Shown one piece after another: positions 7,942 to 16,573 of a stretch of DNA of 64,000 bases. The notes beneath the pieces were generated by a model. It was not told where the DNA came from. It saw only the letters and a list, made by a program, of their open reading frames with translations, and did not search any database. The stretch is taken from NCBI RefSeq assembly GCF_009935845.1, contig NZ_QWEK01000018.1:27667-91666 (forward strand). Direction: 5' to 3'. The stretch's first letter is position 1. Each line of letters opens with the position of its first letter. The position numbers and the translations under genes were made by a program. The DNA is from Pseudoflavonifractor sp. 524-17. Lineage in GTDB: Bacteria; Bacillota; Clostridia; Oscillospirales; Oscillospiraceae.

Positions 7942-8784
7942 TTACAGGACCGCCTGAGCGTGGCGGGTGACGTGACAGCCCAGGTTCACCGCGCAGGGCA
8001 GGCCGGCGATGTGGGTGGCGTGGGGCAGAATGCACACCGACAGGGCGGTGGTGCGGCCCCCCAGGCCCTGGGGGCCAACCCCAAGGGCGTTGATGCGCTC
8101 CAGGGCCTCCGCCTCCAGCCGGGCGTAGAAGGGGTCCTCACTGTGCTGATCCACCGGGCGCAGCAGCGCCTTTTTGGCCAGCAGGACAGCCGTCTCCGAC
8201 GTTCCCCCCAGGCCTACCCCCACCACCACCGGGGGACAGGGGTTGGAGCCGGCCTTGGACACCGCCTTCACAATAAAGTCCACCACTTCCTGGGGCCCCA
8301 CCGACGGCTTGAGCATCTCCAGGGCGGTCATGTTCTCGCTTCCAAACCCCTTGGGGGCCACGGTGAGGGTCAGGCGGTCCCCCTCCACCAACATCAGGTG
8401 GAGGATGGCGGGGGTATTGTCGTTGGTGTTCACCCGGCGCAGGGGATCCCTCACCACGGACAGACGCAGATGGCCCTCCACATAGCCCCGGGCCACCCCC
8501 TCGTTTACCGCGTCGTGCAGCAGCCCGCCGGCGATATGGCAGTCCTGCCCCAGCTCGGCAAAGACCACCGCCATTCCCGTGTCCTGGCAGATGGGCAGCC
8601 CCTTGGCTCCGGCAAAGCGGAAGTTCTCCTCCAGGTCCCCCAGAATGGCCCGGCCCACCGGGGAAGGCTCTGTCTCTGCCGCCTGGACAATCGCCTCCTG
8701 CAAATCCCGGGGCAGCCTGCAGTTGGCCTCAATACACAGCCCCCGGACGGCCTCTGCAATTTCCTCATAGCGGATCTCCCTCAT
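7942..8784 (-). CDS. Class I fumarate hydratase / tartrate dehydratase, alpha subunit
   Basis: A 280-residue subunit of an oxygen-sensitive [4Fe-4S] hydro-lyase (fumarate/malate interconversion, or tartrate dehydration). Conserved motifs are LPICQDTGM (Cys at about 66), NDNTP, SNPCPPVVVGVGLGG and NLGCHVTRH; the three cysteines are the expected cluster ligands. In this two-subunit family the beta subunit is usually the next gene. Here the neighbours are yceD and an amidohydrolase, so the beta subunit must lie elsewhere or be missing. Substrate cannot be told from sequence alone. Confidence 0.92.
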   Translation of the reverse strand: MREIRYEEIAEAVRGLCIEANCRLPRDLQEAIVQAAETEPSPVGRAILGDLEENFRFAGAKGLPICQDTGMAVVFAELGQDCHIAGGLLHDAVNEGVARGYVEGHLRLSVVRDPLRRVNTNDNTPAILHLMLVEGDRLTLTVAPKGFGSENMTALEMLKPSVGPQEVVDFIVKAVSKAGSNPCPPVVVGVGLGGTSETAVLLAKKALLRPVDQHSEDPFYARLEAEALERINALGVGPQGLGGRTTALSVCILPHATHIAGLPCAVNLGCHVTRHAQAVL

Positions 8785-8811
8785 TACGCCCTCTCCTCTC
8801 TTTCCTCTCCC

Positions 8812-9966
8812 TCAGCGCACCTGCACGCCGTCAATAAACACCGCCGTCACCTTGCTGCGCCAGTCCAGGGGCGGGCCGCTGAGCACCACCACGTCGGCGT
8901 CCTTCCCAGGGGTGAGGGTGCCCGCCCGCGCTCCGAGGCCGGCAATCTCCGCGGCGTCCCGGGTAATGGCCGCAAGGGCGTCCTCCTCTGCCATTCCCGC
9001 CCGCACGGCCATGGCCGCGCACAGGGGGAGATACTGAATGGGGGTCTCCGGGTGGTCGGTGCAGATGGCCACCTTTACCCCCGCTCTGGCCAGAATCACC
9101 GGGTTTTCCAGGCTCTGATTCAGCAGCTCCGGCTTGCTCCGGTCCCCCAGACAGGGGCCGGTGATCACCCGCGCCCCCTCGGCAGCCAGGCGGTCCGCCA
9201 CCAAATGCCCCTCTGTCCCGTGGACCACCACGTAGTCCAGACCAAATTCCTTGGCAATGCGCACCGCGGTGGCGATGTCGTCCGCCCGGTGCGCGTGGAA
9301 GTGGGCGGGCAGCTTTCCCGCCGCCACCGGGGCCAGGGCTTCCAGCTTGGGATCGAAGTCGGGCATTTCCAGATCCGGGTCCGCCTCCGCCCGGTCCTGC
9401 TTGTCCCGGTACTCCACCGCCTTGGCCAGATATTCCCGGATGATGGCGGCGGTGGCCATGCGGGTGATGGGGGTCTCCTTGCGCTCGTTATACACTGATT
9501 TAGGATTCTCTCCCAGGGCGAATTTCATGGCCGCAGGGGCCTTCCGCACCATCTCGTCCACCCACCGGCCGCTGGTCTTCAGGGCGGCGAACTGGCCGGC
9601 GATGGGATTGGCGCTCCCCGGCCCGGTAAGCACGGTAGTGACGCCCCCCTGCCGGGCCTCCGCAAAGCAGCGGTCCAGGGGGTTAATCCCGTCCAGCCCC
9701 CGCAGCTGGGGCATGCAGGGGTCAGTGGACTCATTGCCGTCGTCGCCCTCAAAGCCCAGGCCGTCGCCGAAAAGCCCCAGGTGGCAGTGGGCGTCCACAA
9801 AGCCGGGGGTGATATGCCCTCCCCCAGCGTCCAGCCGCGGCCCCTCCCAGGGGGGCAGTTCCTCCATGGGACCCACCTGTTTAATCTTACCCCCCTCCAG
9901 CAGCACGAACCCCCGGGGCAGCACCGGCCCATCCATGGGGTGGATCACTCCGTTAAAAATCAGCAT
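8812..9966 (-). CDS. Imidazolonepropionase-like amidohydrolase
   Basis: A 384-residue metallo-dependent hydrolase. The metal site is visible as PGFVDAHCHLG (HxH, about residues 54-64), the Lys-equivalent region KFALGENPKSVY, AHFHAH, VHGTEGH and the late Asp in ICTDHPETP. It ends with the family tail GTLTPGKDADVVVLSG. This matches the amidohydrolase clade often called imidazolonepropionase-like; a histidine-degradation role is unsupported because no hut genes are near. The ATG at 9966 is preferred because AGAGGTG lies about 9 nt upstream. It is 27 bp upstream of the fumarase gene and probably co-transcribed with it. Confidence 0.87.
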   Translation of the reverse strand: MLIFNGVIHPMDGPVLPRGFVLLEGGKIKQVGPMEELPPWEGPRLDAGGGHITPGFVDAHCHLGLFGDGLGFEGDDGNESTDPCMPQLRGLDGINPLDRCFAEARQGGVTTVLTGPGSANPIAGQFAALKTSGRWVDEMVRKAPAAMKFALGENPKSVYNERKETPITRMATAAIIREYLAKAVEYRDKQDRAEADPDLEMPDFDPKLEALAPVAAGKLPAHFHAHRADDIATAVRIAKEFGLDYVVVHGTEGHLVADRLAAEGARVITGPCLGDRSKPELLNQSLENPVILARAGVKVAICTDHPETPIQYLPLCAAMAVRAGMAEEDALAAITRDAAEIAGLGARAGTLTPGKDADVVVLSGPPLDWRSKVTAVFIDGVQVR

Positions 9967-9979
9967 GACGGCGACACCT

Positions 9980-10025
9980 CTCGACAAAAGTTTTTATTGA
10001 CATATATGGAAAATTAAGGTATATT
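9980..10025 (+). promoter_or_regulatory. Spo0A-box-like site and promoter of the candidate small RNA
   Basis: TTGACA (9997-10002), 17-bp spacer and TATATT (10020-10025) read rightwards. Immediately upstream, CTCGACAAAA (9980-9989) differs by one base from the Spo0A box TTCGACAAAA (complement of TTTTGTCGAA). The 15-mer TCGACAAAAGTTTTT recurs at the same distance from the -35 of the sleB promoter. Confidence 0.68.
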
Positions 10026-10031
10026 ATACTT

Positions 10032-10150
10032 GCAGCTCGGCCAATTTGGTCCGCCCCGGCGCTGGGCGCTTATTGCGAGGTATAAGCGCCCATTCCATTC
10101 TCTCTTATTTTTCTTTGGCGCCCCTGTTGACAGGGGCGCCCTTTTTTATT
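10032..10150 (+). ncRNA. Candidate small RNA, about 115 nt
   Basis: A strong + strand promoter (9997-10025) is followed about 115 nt later by a classical terminator: an 11-bp stem (10117-10127/10130-10140), then CTTTTTTATT. No start codon with an open frame lies between. An internal 10-bp hairpin GGGCGCTTAT/ATAAGCGCCC (10064-10091, 8-nt loop) precedes a U-rich single-stranded stretch. The RNA is antisense to the 3' end and 3' UTR of the HtrA-like gene. It lacks the GGAAG...GCAGCC signature of SRP RNA and is shorter than 6S RNA, so the class is unknown. Promoter, lack of coding potential and terminator are all seen directly; expression is inferred. Confidence 0.62.
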
Positions 10151-11507
10151 CCGTCGGCTCGTACTGTTCTATCAGCTCTACTTCCAGTGTGACATAGGTC
10201 CCGGACTGCCACACCCGCAGCGAGAGGGTGTCTCCCGGCTCCAGCCCCTCCTTCTCCGCCTCCAGGGCGGAGATCTCCGGGGTGGGCCGGCCGTTGACTG
10301 ACACAATTATGTCCCCCGCCCTCAGGCCCTTTTTGTAGGCGTCGGATCTCTCATCCACAGTGACCACGCACAGGCCCGCAGGCGCGCCCGGATCGTCGCT
10401 GTAGTACTCCGACGGTCCGGCGGTAATGCCCAGCATTGCCCGCCCTGCCACCCGGCCGGCGGCGATGAGCTCATCCACCACGTCCTTGACGGTGGACGTG
10501 GGAATGGCGAAGCCCAGCCCCTCTATCGGCTCCCATATGGACCACATTTTCAGCGAGGTGACTCCCACCACCTGACCATACTGATTTACCAGCGCACCGC
10601 CGGAATTGCCGGGATTGATGGCGGCGCTGGTCTGGATCAGCTCCATCTGATAGCCGTCAATCTCCACCGGGCGGTTCAAGTAGGATATAATGCCGTCGGT
10701 CATGGTACCGGGGAGCTCTTCTCCCAGGGCGTTGCCGATGGCGAACACCGCGTCCCCGATCTGCAGCTCCTCCGAATCCCCGAACACCGCCGGCGTCAGC
10801 TCCCGGCCCTTGGCCTCCACCTTGAGCACCGCCAGATCGGTGGGCTGGTCGCTGCCCACCAGCTTGGCGTTGTACCAGCCGGAGCCGTCCAGCTCCTCCA
10901 CGCTCACCCAGCGGGCCCCTTCGATCACATGGTGGTTGGTGAGGATGTACCCGCTGCGGGTGAAGACCACCCCCGTCCCCTGGGAAATCCCATCGTCCCC
11001 CATGGCCTCCACGCTGACAATGGAGGGGAGTACGTCGGCATAGATCTTCTGGGGGGGCAGTCCCTCCCCCTCAGGCCGGCCGGTCAGCAGCAGCACTGTG
11101 CCGTCCCCCAGGGGGGCCCGCTCCACCGTGGTCTTGGGCGGACGGCTGGCCGCAGGTCTTTCCTCCTTCTCCCAGTCCCCCTCGGGCCGGTCCTCCGGGC
11201 GCTCCCACTGGGAGACGCTCCCCGGAACGTCCCAGTACCGCAGCACCACCGCGCCCCCGATACCGCCCAAAATCAGCAGCACAAACAGGCCCAGGGAGAT
11301 CCCCGCCCGGATCCGCCGGCCTGCGCCGGTCCTTCTCACCGGTCTGGGCGGCGGCAGGCGGCGGCGGACGGTATACACCCGGTCCGGCGGCGGGACAGGA
11401 CGGCGGCGGACCACACCCTCCCCCGCGGCGGGGTACGCCGCCAGGCCGGTCTCCTCCGATCCTCTGTCCAGATCCGGCCGGTCATAAAAATAACTGTACA
11501 AACACAC
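10146..11507 (-). CDS. HtrA/DegP-like S1C serine protease, membrane-anchored, one PDZ domain
   Basis: A 453-residue envelope protease with a Pro/Arg-rich cytoplasmic N-terminus, one transmembrane helix (about 70-92), a linker, and a trypsin-like domain. The catalytic triad is visible: His in TNHHVI, Asp in TDLAVL and Ser in NPGNSGGAL. A PDZ domain follows (AYKKGLRAGDIIVSVNG). It degrades misfolded surface proteins. The GTG at 11507 sits almost on the ribosome binding site GGAGGT; the TTG two codons later (11501) has better spacing and may be the real start. It lies 19 bp after the histidine kinase, an order seen in envelope-stress (CssRS/WalRK-HtrA) loci. Confidence 0.93.
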   Translation of the reverse strand: MCLYSYFYDRPDLDRGSEETGLAAYPAAGEGVVRRRPVPPPDRVYTVRRRLPPPRPVRRTGAGRRIRAGISLGLFVLLILGGIGGAVVLRYWDVPGSVSQWERPEDRPEGDWEKEERPAASRPPKTTVERAPLGDGTVLLLTGRPEGEGLPPQKIYADVLPSIVSVEAMGDDGISQGTGVVFTRSGYILTNHHVIEGARWVSVEELDGSGWYNAKLVGSDQPTDLAVLKVEAKGRELTPAVFGDSEELQIGDAVFAIGNALGEELPGTMTDGIISYLNRPVEIDGYQMELIQTSAAINPGNSGGALVNQYGQVVGVTSLKMWSIWEPIEGLGFAIPTSTVKDVVDELIAAGRVAGRAMLGITAGPSEYYSDDPGAPAGLCVVTVDERSDAYKKGLRAGDIIVSVNGRPTPEISALEAEKEGLEPGDTLSLRVWQSGTYVTLEVELIEQYEPTE

Positions 11508-11526
11508 ACCTCCGTTCCGGCAGTCT

Positions 11527-12948
11527 TCATGCCAGGGTCAGGGTGAAGGTAAACTCCGTCACGCCGTCCTCGCTGGTCACGGTAATGTTCTCCTTATGGC
11601 TGCCCAAAATGGTTTTGACAATATACAGGCCCAAGCCCACCCCGTCCCGATCCACGCTGCGGGACCGGTCGGTCTTGTGGAAGCGGTCAAAGACCAGGGG
11701 CAGCTCCTCTGGCGCAATGGTCTCCCCGGTGTTGCGCACCGACACAAACGCCTTGCTCCCCTTAGCCGCCACTTTGATGCCGATGGCCGTGCCGCCGGCG
11801 GCGAACTTGATGGCGTTGTCCAGCAGATTATAGCACACCTGAGTAATGGCGTCGGTGTCCCCCCATACGGTGACGGACTCCTCCGGCAGGCTGGTGTCCA
11901 CATCCAGATGCCGGGCGTTGATCTTGGTCTCCAGGCTCACCAGCACCCGCAGCATCACCTCCACCACGTCAAACCGCTCCTGGGCGGTGACGTTCTCGCT
12001 GGACTGAAGCCGGGACAGGTCCAGCATCTTGCGCACCAGCCGGGACAGCCGCCGGGTCTCCGCCGAGATGGTCTTCAGATACTCCCGCTCCTGCTCCGGG
12101 GGGATAGTATTGTCCAAAATACCGTCGGCGAAGCCGGCGATGGTAGTCATGGGGGTCTTGAGCTCGTGGGAGATATTGGCGATAAACTCACTGCGCTTGG
12201 CCTCCGACTGGGCCAGGGAGTCGGCCATGGTGTTGAACGCCTCCGCCAGCTCTCCCACCTCGTCCTGCCGCTTCTCATAGCCCACCACCCGGGCGTCAAA
12301 CTCCCCGTGGCCGAATTTTCGGGCGGCGTCGGCGATCTCTTTCAGGGGCCGGGTCTGGTGCAGGGTGGTCACAGAGCTGCTGATAAAGGCGATGCACAGT
12401 ACCACCACCGCGGTAAAGAAGAAGATGGAGGTCACCGCCTGCCACAGCTCCATCAGGCTGCTGCTGTCCGCCGCCACGAAGACCAGATTGGTCTCGTGGC
12501 GCTGGTTCAGAATATCCGTCACATAAACCGGCCGGCCAGCCACATAGCGCCGCTCAGCGAAGATCCCTCCCAGGTTGCTCAGAGCGCTGAACTCCCCGGT
12601 CTCCGCAATGGTGCGGCGCACCAGCTCCGGTATCATCGCGTCCGTATAGCCGTTCATATCCAGCAGGCTCTCCCGGATGGCGCCGCTGGAGTAGAGCTGG
12701 ATGTGCCCCTGGGCGTCGCAGATCAGCACGTCGGCGTCGGAGATCCGGGCGAAAGAGCTCACATAGTCCTGGTACACCGTGCTCAGCAGGCTGCCCCCCC
12801 GCTGCTGAATGCTGCTGGTATACTCTGAGATGACCTCCGCGTTGCGCGCCATAACCTCCTGCTTCTCCTGGAGGGTATAGCGGTAGGTAAGGGTAATAAA
12901 GGAAGAGCCCAGCAGGGCAAACGAGATCAGAATGATGACCACCATCAT
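11527..12948 (-). CDS. Membrane-bound sensor histidine kinase (HAMP-HisKA-HATPase)
   Basis: A 473-residue kinase with TM1 at the extreme N-terminus, an extracytoplasmic sensor (about 30-165), TM2 (about 170-195), HAMP, and the phosphoacceptor H-box FIANISHELKTPMTTI. The ATPase has N-box NLLDNAIKFA and G-box DGVGLGLYIVK. It phosphorylates the response regulator encoded upstream. The start is uncertain: the ATG at 12948 has no ribosome binding site. An in-frame ATT at 12967-12969 follows GGGAGGGAG and would add IYRKQFS, a normal basic N-terminus; an in-frame stop precedes it and no ATG/GTG/TTG lies between. Confidence 0.93.
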   Translation of the reverse strand: MMVVIILISFALLGSSFITLTYRYTLQEKQEVMARNAEVISEYTSSIQQRGGSLLSTVYQDYVSSFARISDADVLICDAQGHIQLYSSGAIRESLLDMNGYTDAMIPELVRRTIAETGEFSALSNLGGIFAERRYVAGRPVYVTDILNQRHETNLVFVAADSSSLMELWQAVTSIFFFTAVVVLCIAFISSSVTTLHQTRPLKEIADAARKFGHGEFDARVVGYEKRQDEVGELAEAFNTMADSLAQSEAKRSEFIANISHELKTPMTTIAGFADGILDNTIPPEQEREYLKTISAETRRLSRLVRKMLDLSRLQSSENVTAQERFDVVEVMLRVLVSLETKINARHLDVDTSLPEESVTVWGDTDAITQVCYNLLDNAIKFAAGGTAIGIKVAAKGSKAFVSVRNTGETIAPEELPLVFDRFHKTDRSRSVDRDGVGLGLYIVKTILGSHKENITVTSEDGVTEFTFTLTLA

Positions 12949-13072
12949 GGAAAACTGTTTTCTGTAAATAGCGCTCCCTCCCTCTCTTTATTCTTAAAAA
13001 GGAAAAAGGACATGCCCAAAAGCCTCTCAGCGTCCATGCCCGCAGGCGTGAAACACGTTCCCTGTTCCTGTC

Positions 13073-13762
13073 TCAGCTGTTGGTCACTTCAAATTTGTAG
13101 CCCACGCCCCACACGGTCTTCAGGCTCCACTGGCTGGATACCCCCTCCAGCTTTTCTCTCAGACGCTTGATGTGTACGTCCACCGTGCGGGAGTCGCCGA
13201 AGTAGTCAAAGCCCCACACCTCGTCCAGCAGCTGGTTGCGGGTGAACACCCGGTTGGGGGCACTGGCCAGGTGGTAGAGCAGCTCCAGCTCCTTTGGGGG
13301 GGTATCCACCCGCCTGCCGTCCACCATCAGCTCGTAGGAGTCCAGGTTCACCGTCAGCTTGTCGTAGGAGAGCTTTTTCTCCTCGCCCCCCTCTTCCACG
13401 CCGAAGCGGCGCAGCACCGCGTGAATCCGGGCCAGCACCTCTTTCATCTCAAAGGGCTTGACGATGTAGTCGTCCGCTCCCATCTCCAGGCCGCTGACCT
13501 TGTCGTCGGTCTCCCCCTTGGCGGTGAGCATGATGACAGGGGTGTTGTCCTCCTCCCGGATTTTTTTCAGCACAGACCAGCCGTCCATCACCGGCAGCAT
13601 GATATCCAGCAGCACCAGATCGGGCCGGAACGCCCGGAAGCGCTCCACGCCCTTGCCTCCGTCTCCCGCCACGTCGGTCTCAAAGCCCTCCTTCTCCAGA
13701 TAGAGATGGAGCAGCTCGGCAATATTGTTCTCGTCCTCTACAATCAGGACCTTTCGCGCCAT
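13073..13762 (-). CDS. OmpR/PhoB-type response regulator
   Basis: A 229-residue regulator with a receiver domain (acidic pocket VEDE, phosphorylated Asp in LVLLDIMLP, Thr/Ser in MLTAKG, Lys in VKPFE). The C-terminal winged-helix DNA-binding domain ends with VHIKRLREKLE and VWGVGYKFE. It is first in the unit regulator-kinase-protease, so the kinase controls an envelope-protease gene. Possible target sites are the GTAAC arrays at the sleB promoter, if this is a WalR/PhoP-type regulator; that link is speculative. Confidence 0.95.
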   Translation of the reverse strand: MARKVLIVEDENNIAELLHLYLEKEGFETDVAGDGGKGVERFRAFRPDLVLLDIMLPVMDGWSVLKKIREEDNTPVIMLTAKGETDDKVSGLEMGADDYIVKPFEMKEVLARIHAVLRRFGVEEGGEEKKLSYDKLTVNLDSYELMVDGRRVDTPPKELELLYHLASAPNRVFTRNQLLDEVWGFDYFGDSRTVDVHIKRLREKLEGVSSQWSLKTVWGVGYKFEVTNS

Positions 13763-13883
13763 GGTTCCTCCCCGTCCTTTCCCGCCCCCGCCGCAAAGGG
13801 GGCGCTTTTTTTATTTTACTCCCTTTTCCCGCTGAATTGGGTGAATATTCTGTAAATCCCGCACGCCTTCCTCCGCCGAGCCG

Positions 13884-13917
13884 CAAAAAACAGCCAATCG
13901 CCGCGGCGATTGGCTGT
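13884..13917 (-). terminator. Terminator of the LTA-synthase gene
   Basis: A 14-bp perfect inverted repeat with almost no loop (13890-13917) is followed on the minus strand by TTTTTT, 67 bp after the stop codon. Confidence 0.85.
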
Positions 13918-13983
13918 TCGGGGACGCTGGCAGCACGGCCGCTTAACGGCTATTATAGCACGGTATGCGCCCAACGTCCATTT

Positions 13984-15885
13984 TTACTTGTCGGATTTGG
14001 GCGCCGGAGCCTCTTTCAGGAAGAAAAAGTCCTGGGGCCGGCGGCTCTTGTCGAAGAGATTGCTGTACTCCAGCCCCCGGTAGTCCTTCAGCGCCTGCTG
14101 AGCCGCCTCGCTGAGCAGCTCCGGGTGCTCCTCCGCCGTCCAGTTGCCCGCCCCGTCCAGAAAGCCCACGGTATTCACCACGGGAAGCAGCTCACAGAGT
14201 CTGCCCAAAAACTTCTGATATCCGGTCAGGGGCAGGTTGGCCGTCTCCATCAGCAGCGTGGACAGGTAGTTCAGAGAGAGCTTTACCCCCTCCCGCTCCT
14301 CAATGTCATAGTTCGCCCACAGGAAAAAGGGGACCGCCTGCTTGATTTGGGCGGTCTGTGTGTCATATACCGCCTCCTCGCCCAGCACCTCATCGTAAAA
14401 ATCGTTGTCCACCTGGGGCTGGTGGTCGCCGAACACGCAGATCAAGGTGGGCTCCTCCACCTGGGAGAAGTAATCCACCAGCTCCTCCAGCGCCCGGTCG
14501 CTCTGGTAAGCCAGATTCAGGTACTGGTCCACCGAGGGATAGCGCCCCTCGCATTCCCCGGCGAGCCACACCTCCCGGGGCAGGTTGGTCCACTCGCCGG
14601 TGAAGCCGCTGTGGTTCTGCATGGTCACGTTAAAGATAAACAGGGACTCCCCCGGCTCCTTCTCCTCATAGCGCTGGATTACGTTGCGGTAGTCGGCGCT
14701 GTCGGACAAAAACTCCCGGATCATGTCCTCCTGCGTATAAGTAAAGTCCTCCAGAAAGTGCTGTTCGTCAAAGCCGAAGCTGTTGTACACCTCCACCCGG
14801 TTCCAGCCGGAGGCGTAGTAGGGGTGCATGGCCACCGTGCGGTAGCCCAAAGCCTTCATCTGCTGGCTGAGGGACGCCTCCTGCCCGCCTACATACATCT
14901 GATAGGGCACCGTGGCGGCGGGGAGGAAGGCCACCGTATTGCCGGTGAGAAATTCATACTCCGAGTTGGCGGTGGTCCCCCCGAAGACGGAGGAGTAAGC
15001 CGTGCCCTTGACCGTGTTCTCCTTCAGGCTGTGGTAGAAGGGCAGGCAGTCCCGGTTGAGCTCCACATTTGGAAAGGCCCCCAGGTCCGCCAGAGACTCA
15101 TTCATCACCACAATCACATTCACCGGGCGGACGGTACCGTCCGCCCCGGCGGCCACCGCCGGGAGGTCGGACACCAGACCGCCGGTGCTCTGCTGCAGGC
15201 CGGCGGCAGAGTAGCCCTCCGGCGGATTGATGCGGCTGTACTTGGCGCACAGGGAGAAATTCAGCGCCAGGCCGTTGCCCTGGGTGCTCCACAGGGAGGG
15301 GAGTATCCCCGCCCGCTCCACCGCGCCGGTGCCGAAGAAGACATAGAGGAACGCCCCCGCCCCCGCCAGGGCCGGGAGGAACTGCTTCCACGAAAAGGTC
15401 CGTCTCCCCCGCTCCACCGGCAGGGCGTTGACCAGCAAAACAAAGCCGATGACCGCCAAGGCGCTGAGCACCATAGGCAGATCCGGCATATAGTTGTAGT
15501 TTCCCGCCACGTTCAGCGCCGTGCGGAAGGTGAACAGGTCTCCGGGGAAGAGGGTCCGCCCCCGAAACAGAATAGCATACCGGTTGATGATGCCGATGAG
15601 CCACGTCACCACCACAGCCGCTTTTCCCGCCCGGTCCCGCTGCCCCAGTACAAAGTAGAAGATGAGCTCAATCAGGTAATACCACACCAGATTCAGCGCC
15701 ACCTGAAGGGGGCTGAACTCCCCCCAGGGCTGGTTGTTGTTCAGCAGCTCCACACAGGTATAGGCCAGCAGCGGCCCCAGAAAAAACAGCAGGCGGGCCA
15801 ACGTCAAGGCCGTCTTCTGATCCACCGGCAGCTGGAGCGCATGGCCCTGCCGCCGCTTTTTCCTAATTTGTCCCAGCAATTCCAT
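13984..15885 (-). CDS. LTA synthase family sulfatase (membrane phosphoglycerol transferase-like)
   Basis: A 633-residue protein with several N-terminal transmembrane helices (about 25-210) and an extracellular sulfatase-fold domain, as in LtaS-type enzymes that polymerise or transfer glycerol-phosphate on the cell surface. Motifs include VIVVMNESLADLG (metal Glu), SSVFGGTTANSEYEFLTG (nucleophile Thr), MHPYYASGWNR, VTMQNHSGF and FGDHQPQ. The ATG at 15885 is preferred over the GTG at 15900 because AGGAGGGGG sits immediately before it. It is monocistronic with promoter 15919-15946. The product polymer is unknown. Confidence 0.92.
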   Translation of the reverse strand: MELLGQIRKKRRQGHALQLPVDQKTALTLARLLFFLGPLLAYTCVELLNNNQPWGEFSPLQVALNLVWYYLIELIFYFVLGQRDRAGKAAVVVTWLIGIINRYAILFRGRTLFPGDLFTFRTALNVAGNYNYMPDLPMVLSALAVIGFVLLVNALPVERGRRTFSWKQFLPALAGAGAFLYVFFGTGAVERAGILPSLWSTQGNGLALNFSLCAKYSRINPPEGYSAAGLQQSTGGLVSDLPAVAAGADGTVRPVNVIVVMNESLADLGAFPNVELNRDCLPFYHSLKENTVKGTAYSSVFGGTTANSEYEFLTGNTVAFLPAATVPYQMYVGGQEASLSQQMKALGYRTVAMHPYYASGWNRVEVYNSFGFDEQHFLEDFTYTQEDMIREFLSDSADYRNVIQRYEEKEPGESLFIFNVTMQNHSGFTGEWTNLPREVWLAGECEGRYPSVDQYLNLAYQSDRALEELVDYFSQVEEPTLICVFGDHQPQVDNDFYDEVLGEEAVYDTQTAQIKQAVPFFLWANYDIEEREGVKLSLNYLSTLLMETANLPLTGYQKFLGRLCELLPVVNTVGFLDGAGNWTAEEHPELLSEAAQQALKDYRGLEYSNLFDKSRRPQDFFFLKEAPAPKSDK

Positions 15886-15918
15886 CTGCCCCCTCCTCAC
15901 TTGTTTTTTGCATGTGCT

Positions 15919-15946
15919 ATCATACCACTTTGTCCGAAAAAGGCAA
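15919..15946 (-). promoter_or_regulatory. Promoter of the LTA-synthase gene
   Basis: TTGCCT (15941-15946), 16-bp spacer and TATGAT (15919-15924), read leftwards about 35 bp from the start. Confidence 0.68.
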
Positions 15947-15985
15947 TAGTATTTTCTGTTTCCGCTGTCTTTCTTTATAAAATCT

Positions 15986-16573
15986 TCAGAATTTCTCCTC
16001 GGCCAAATGAAGGGGCGGTCCGGCCAGGGGGAGCCTCTGGTCCGCCAGCTCCACCACCGCCCGCTCGTGGCTGGACAGGATCACCGGCCGGCTCAGCCCC
16101 CGGATCCGGGCAAAGATCCGCTCCATACGGGCCTGATCCACCCCAGTGAACGGCTCATCCAGCAGCCACAGCCCCCCCGGACAGGCCAGGGCCCGGGCCA
16201 GGGCCAGCCGCCGCCGCATCCCTCCGGACAGGGCGGCGGGGTAGGAGTTCTCCTCTCCCTCCAGCTCTGTCAGGGCCAGCCAGTCTTTGACCGCCTTCCG
16301 CTGTCCACGGGGGAGCACGTCGGCGATGTGCTCCCCCGCCGTCCGCCAGGGAAACAGCCGATCCTCCTGAAACAGCAGCACCGGCGTCCCCGGCACCGTC
16401 ACCCGGCCCCCTTCCGGCGCCTGGAGCCCCGCCAGCACCCGCAGCAGGGTGGTCTTTCCGCACCCCGACGGCCCGGACAGGGCGGTGATCCCCTCCCCCG
16501 GACAGTCCAGGGTGAAGCGGTCCAAAACTGCCTTTTCTCCATAACAAATTGAAATATCTTCCGCAAATATCAC
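15986..16573 (-). CDS. ABC transporter ATP-binding protein, nitrate/sulfonate/taurine type
   Basis: A compact 195-residue ATPase with Walker [11 protein letters not shown]-loop [11 protein letters not shown], signature [15 protein letters not shown], Walker [13 protein letters not shown] and switch His in SSHER. The GTG start at 16573 overlaps the permease stop (GTGA) and follows AGGGGG. A much longer same-frame extension upstream is only open frame over the permease gene. It is about 40 residues shorter than typical SsuB/TauB proteins at the C-terminus. It energises the permease encoded upstream; the matching lipoprotein is probably the one at 20744-21802. Confidence 0.9.
   Translation of the reverse strand: MIFAEDISICYGEKAVLDRFTLDCPGEGITALSGPSGCGKTTLLRVLAGLQAPEGGRVTVPGTPVLLFQEDRLFPWRTAGEHIADVLPRGQRKAVKDWLALTELEGEENSYPAALSGGMRRRLALARALACPGGLWLLDEPFTGVDQARMERIFARIRGLSRPVILSSHERAVVELADQRLPLAGPPLHLAEEKF

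Noticed and set aside
10032..10150. SRP RNA or 6S RNA identity for the small RNA
   Set aside because: The conserved SRP apical motif is absent, and the transcript is too short and differently folded for 6S RNA.
13788..13818. GCCCCC...GGGGGC followed by a T-run on the + strand
   Set aside because: It looks like a + strand terminator, but no + strand gene or promoter precedes it; it lies in the 5' region of the minus-strand response regulator. Kept only as a possible antisense terminator.
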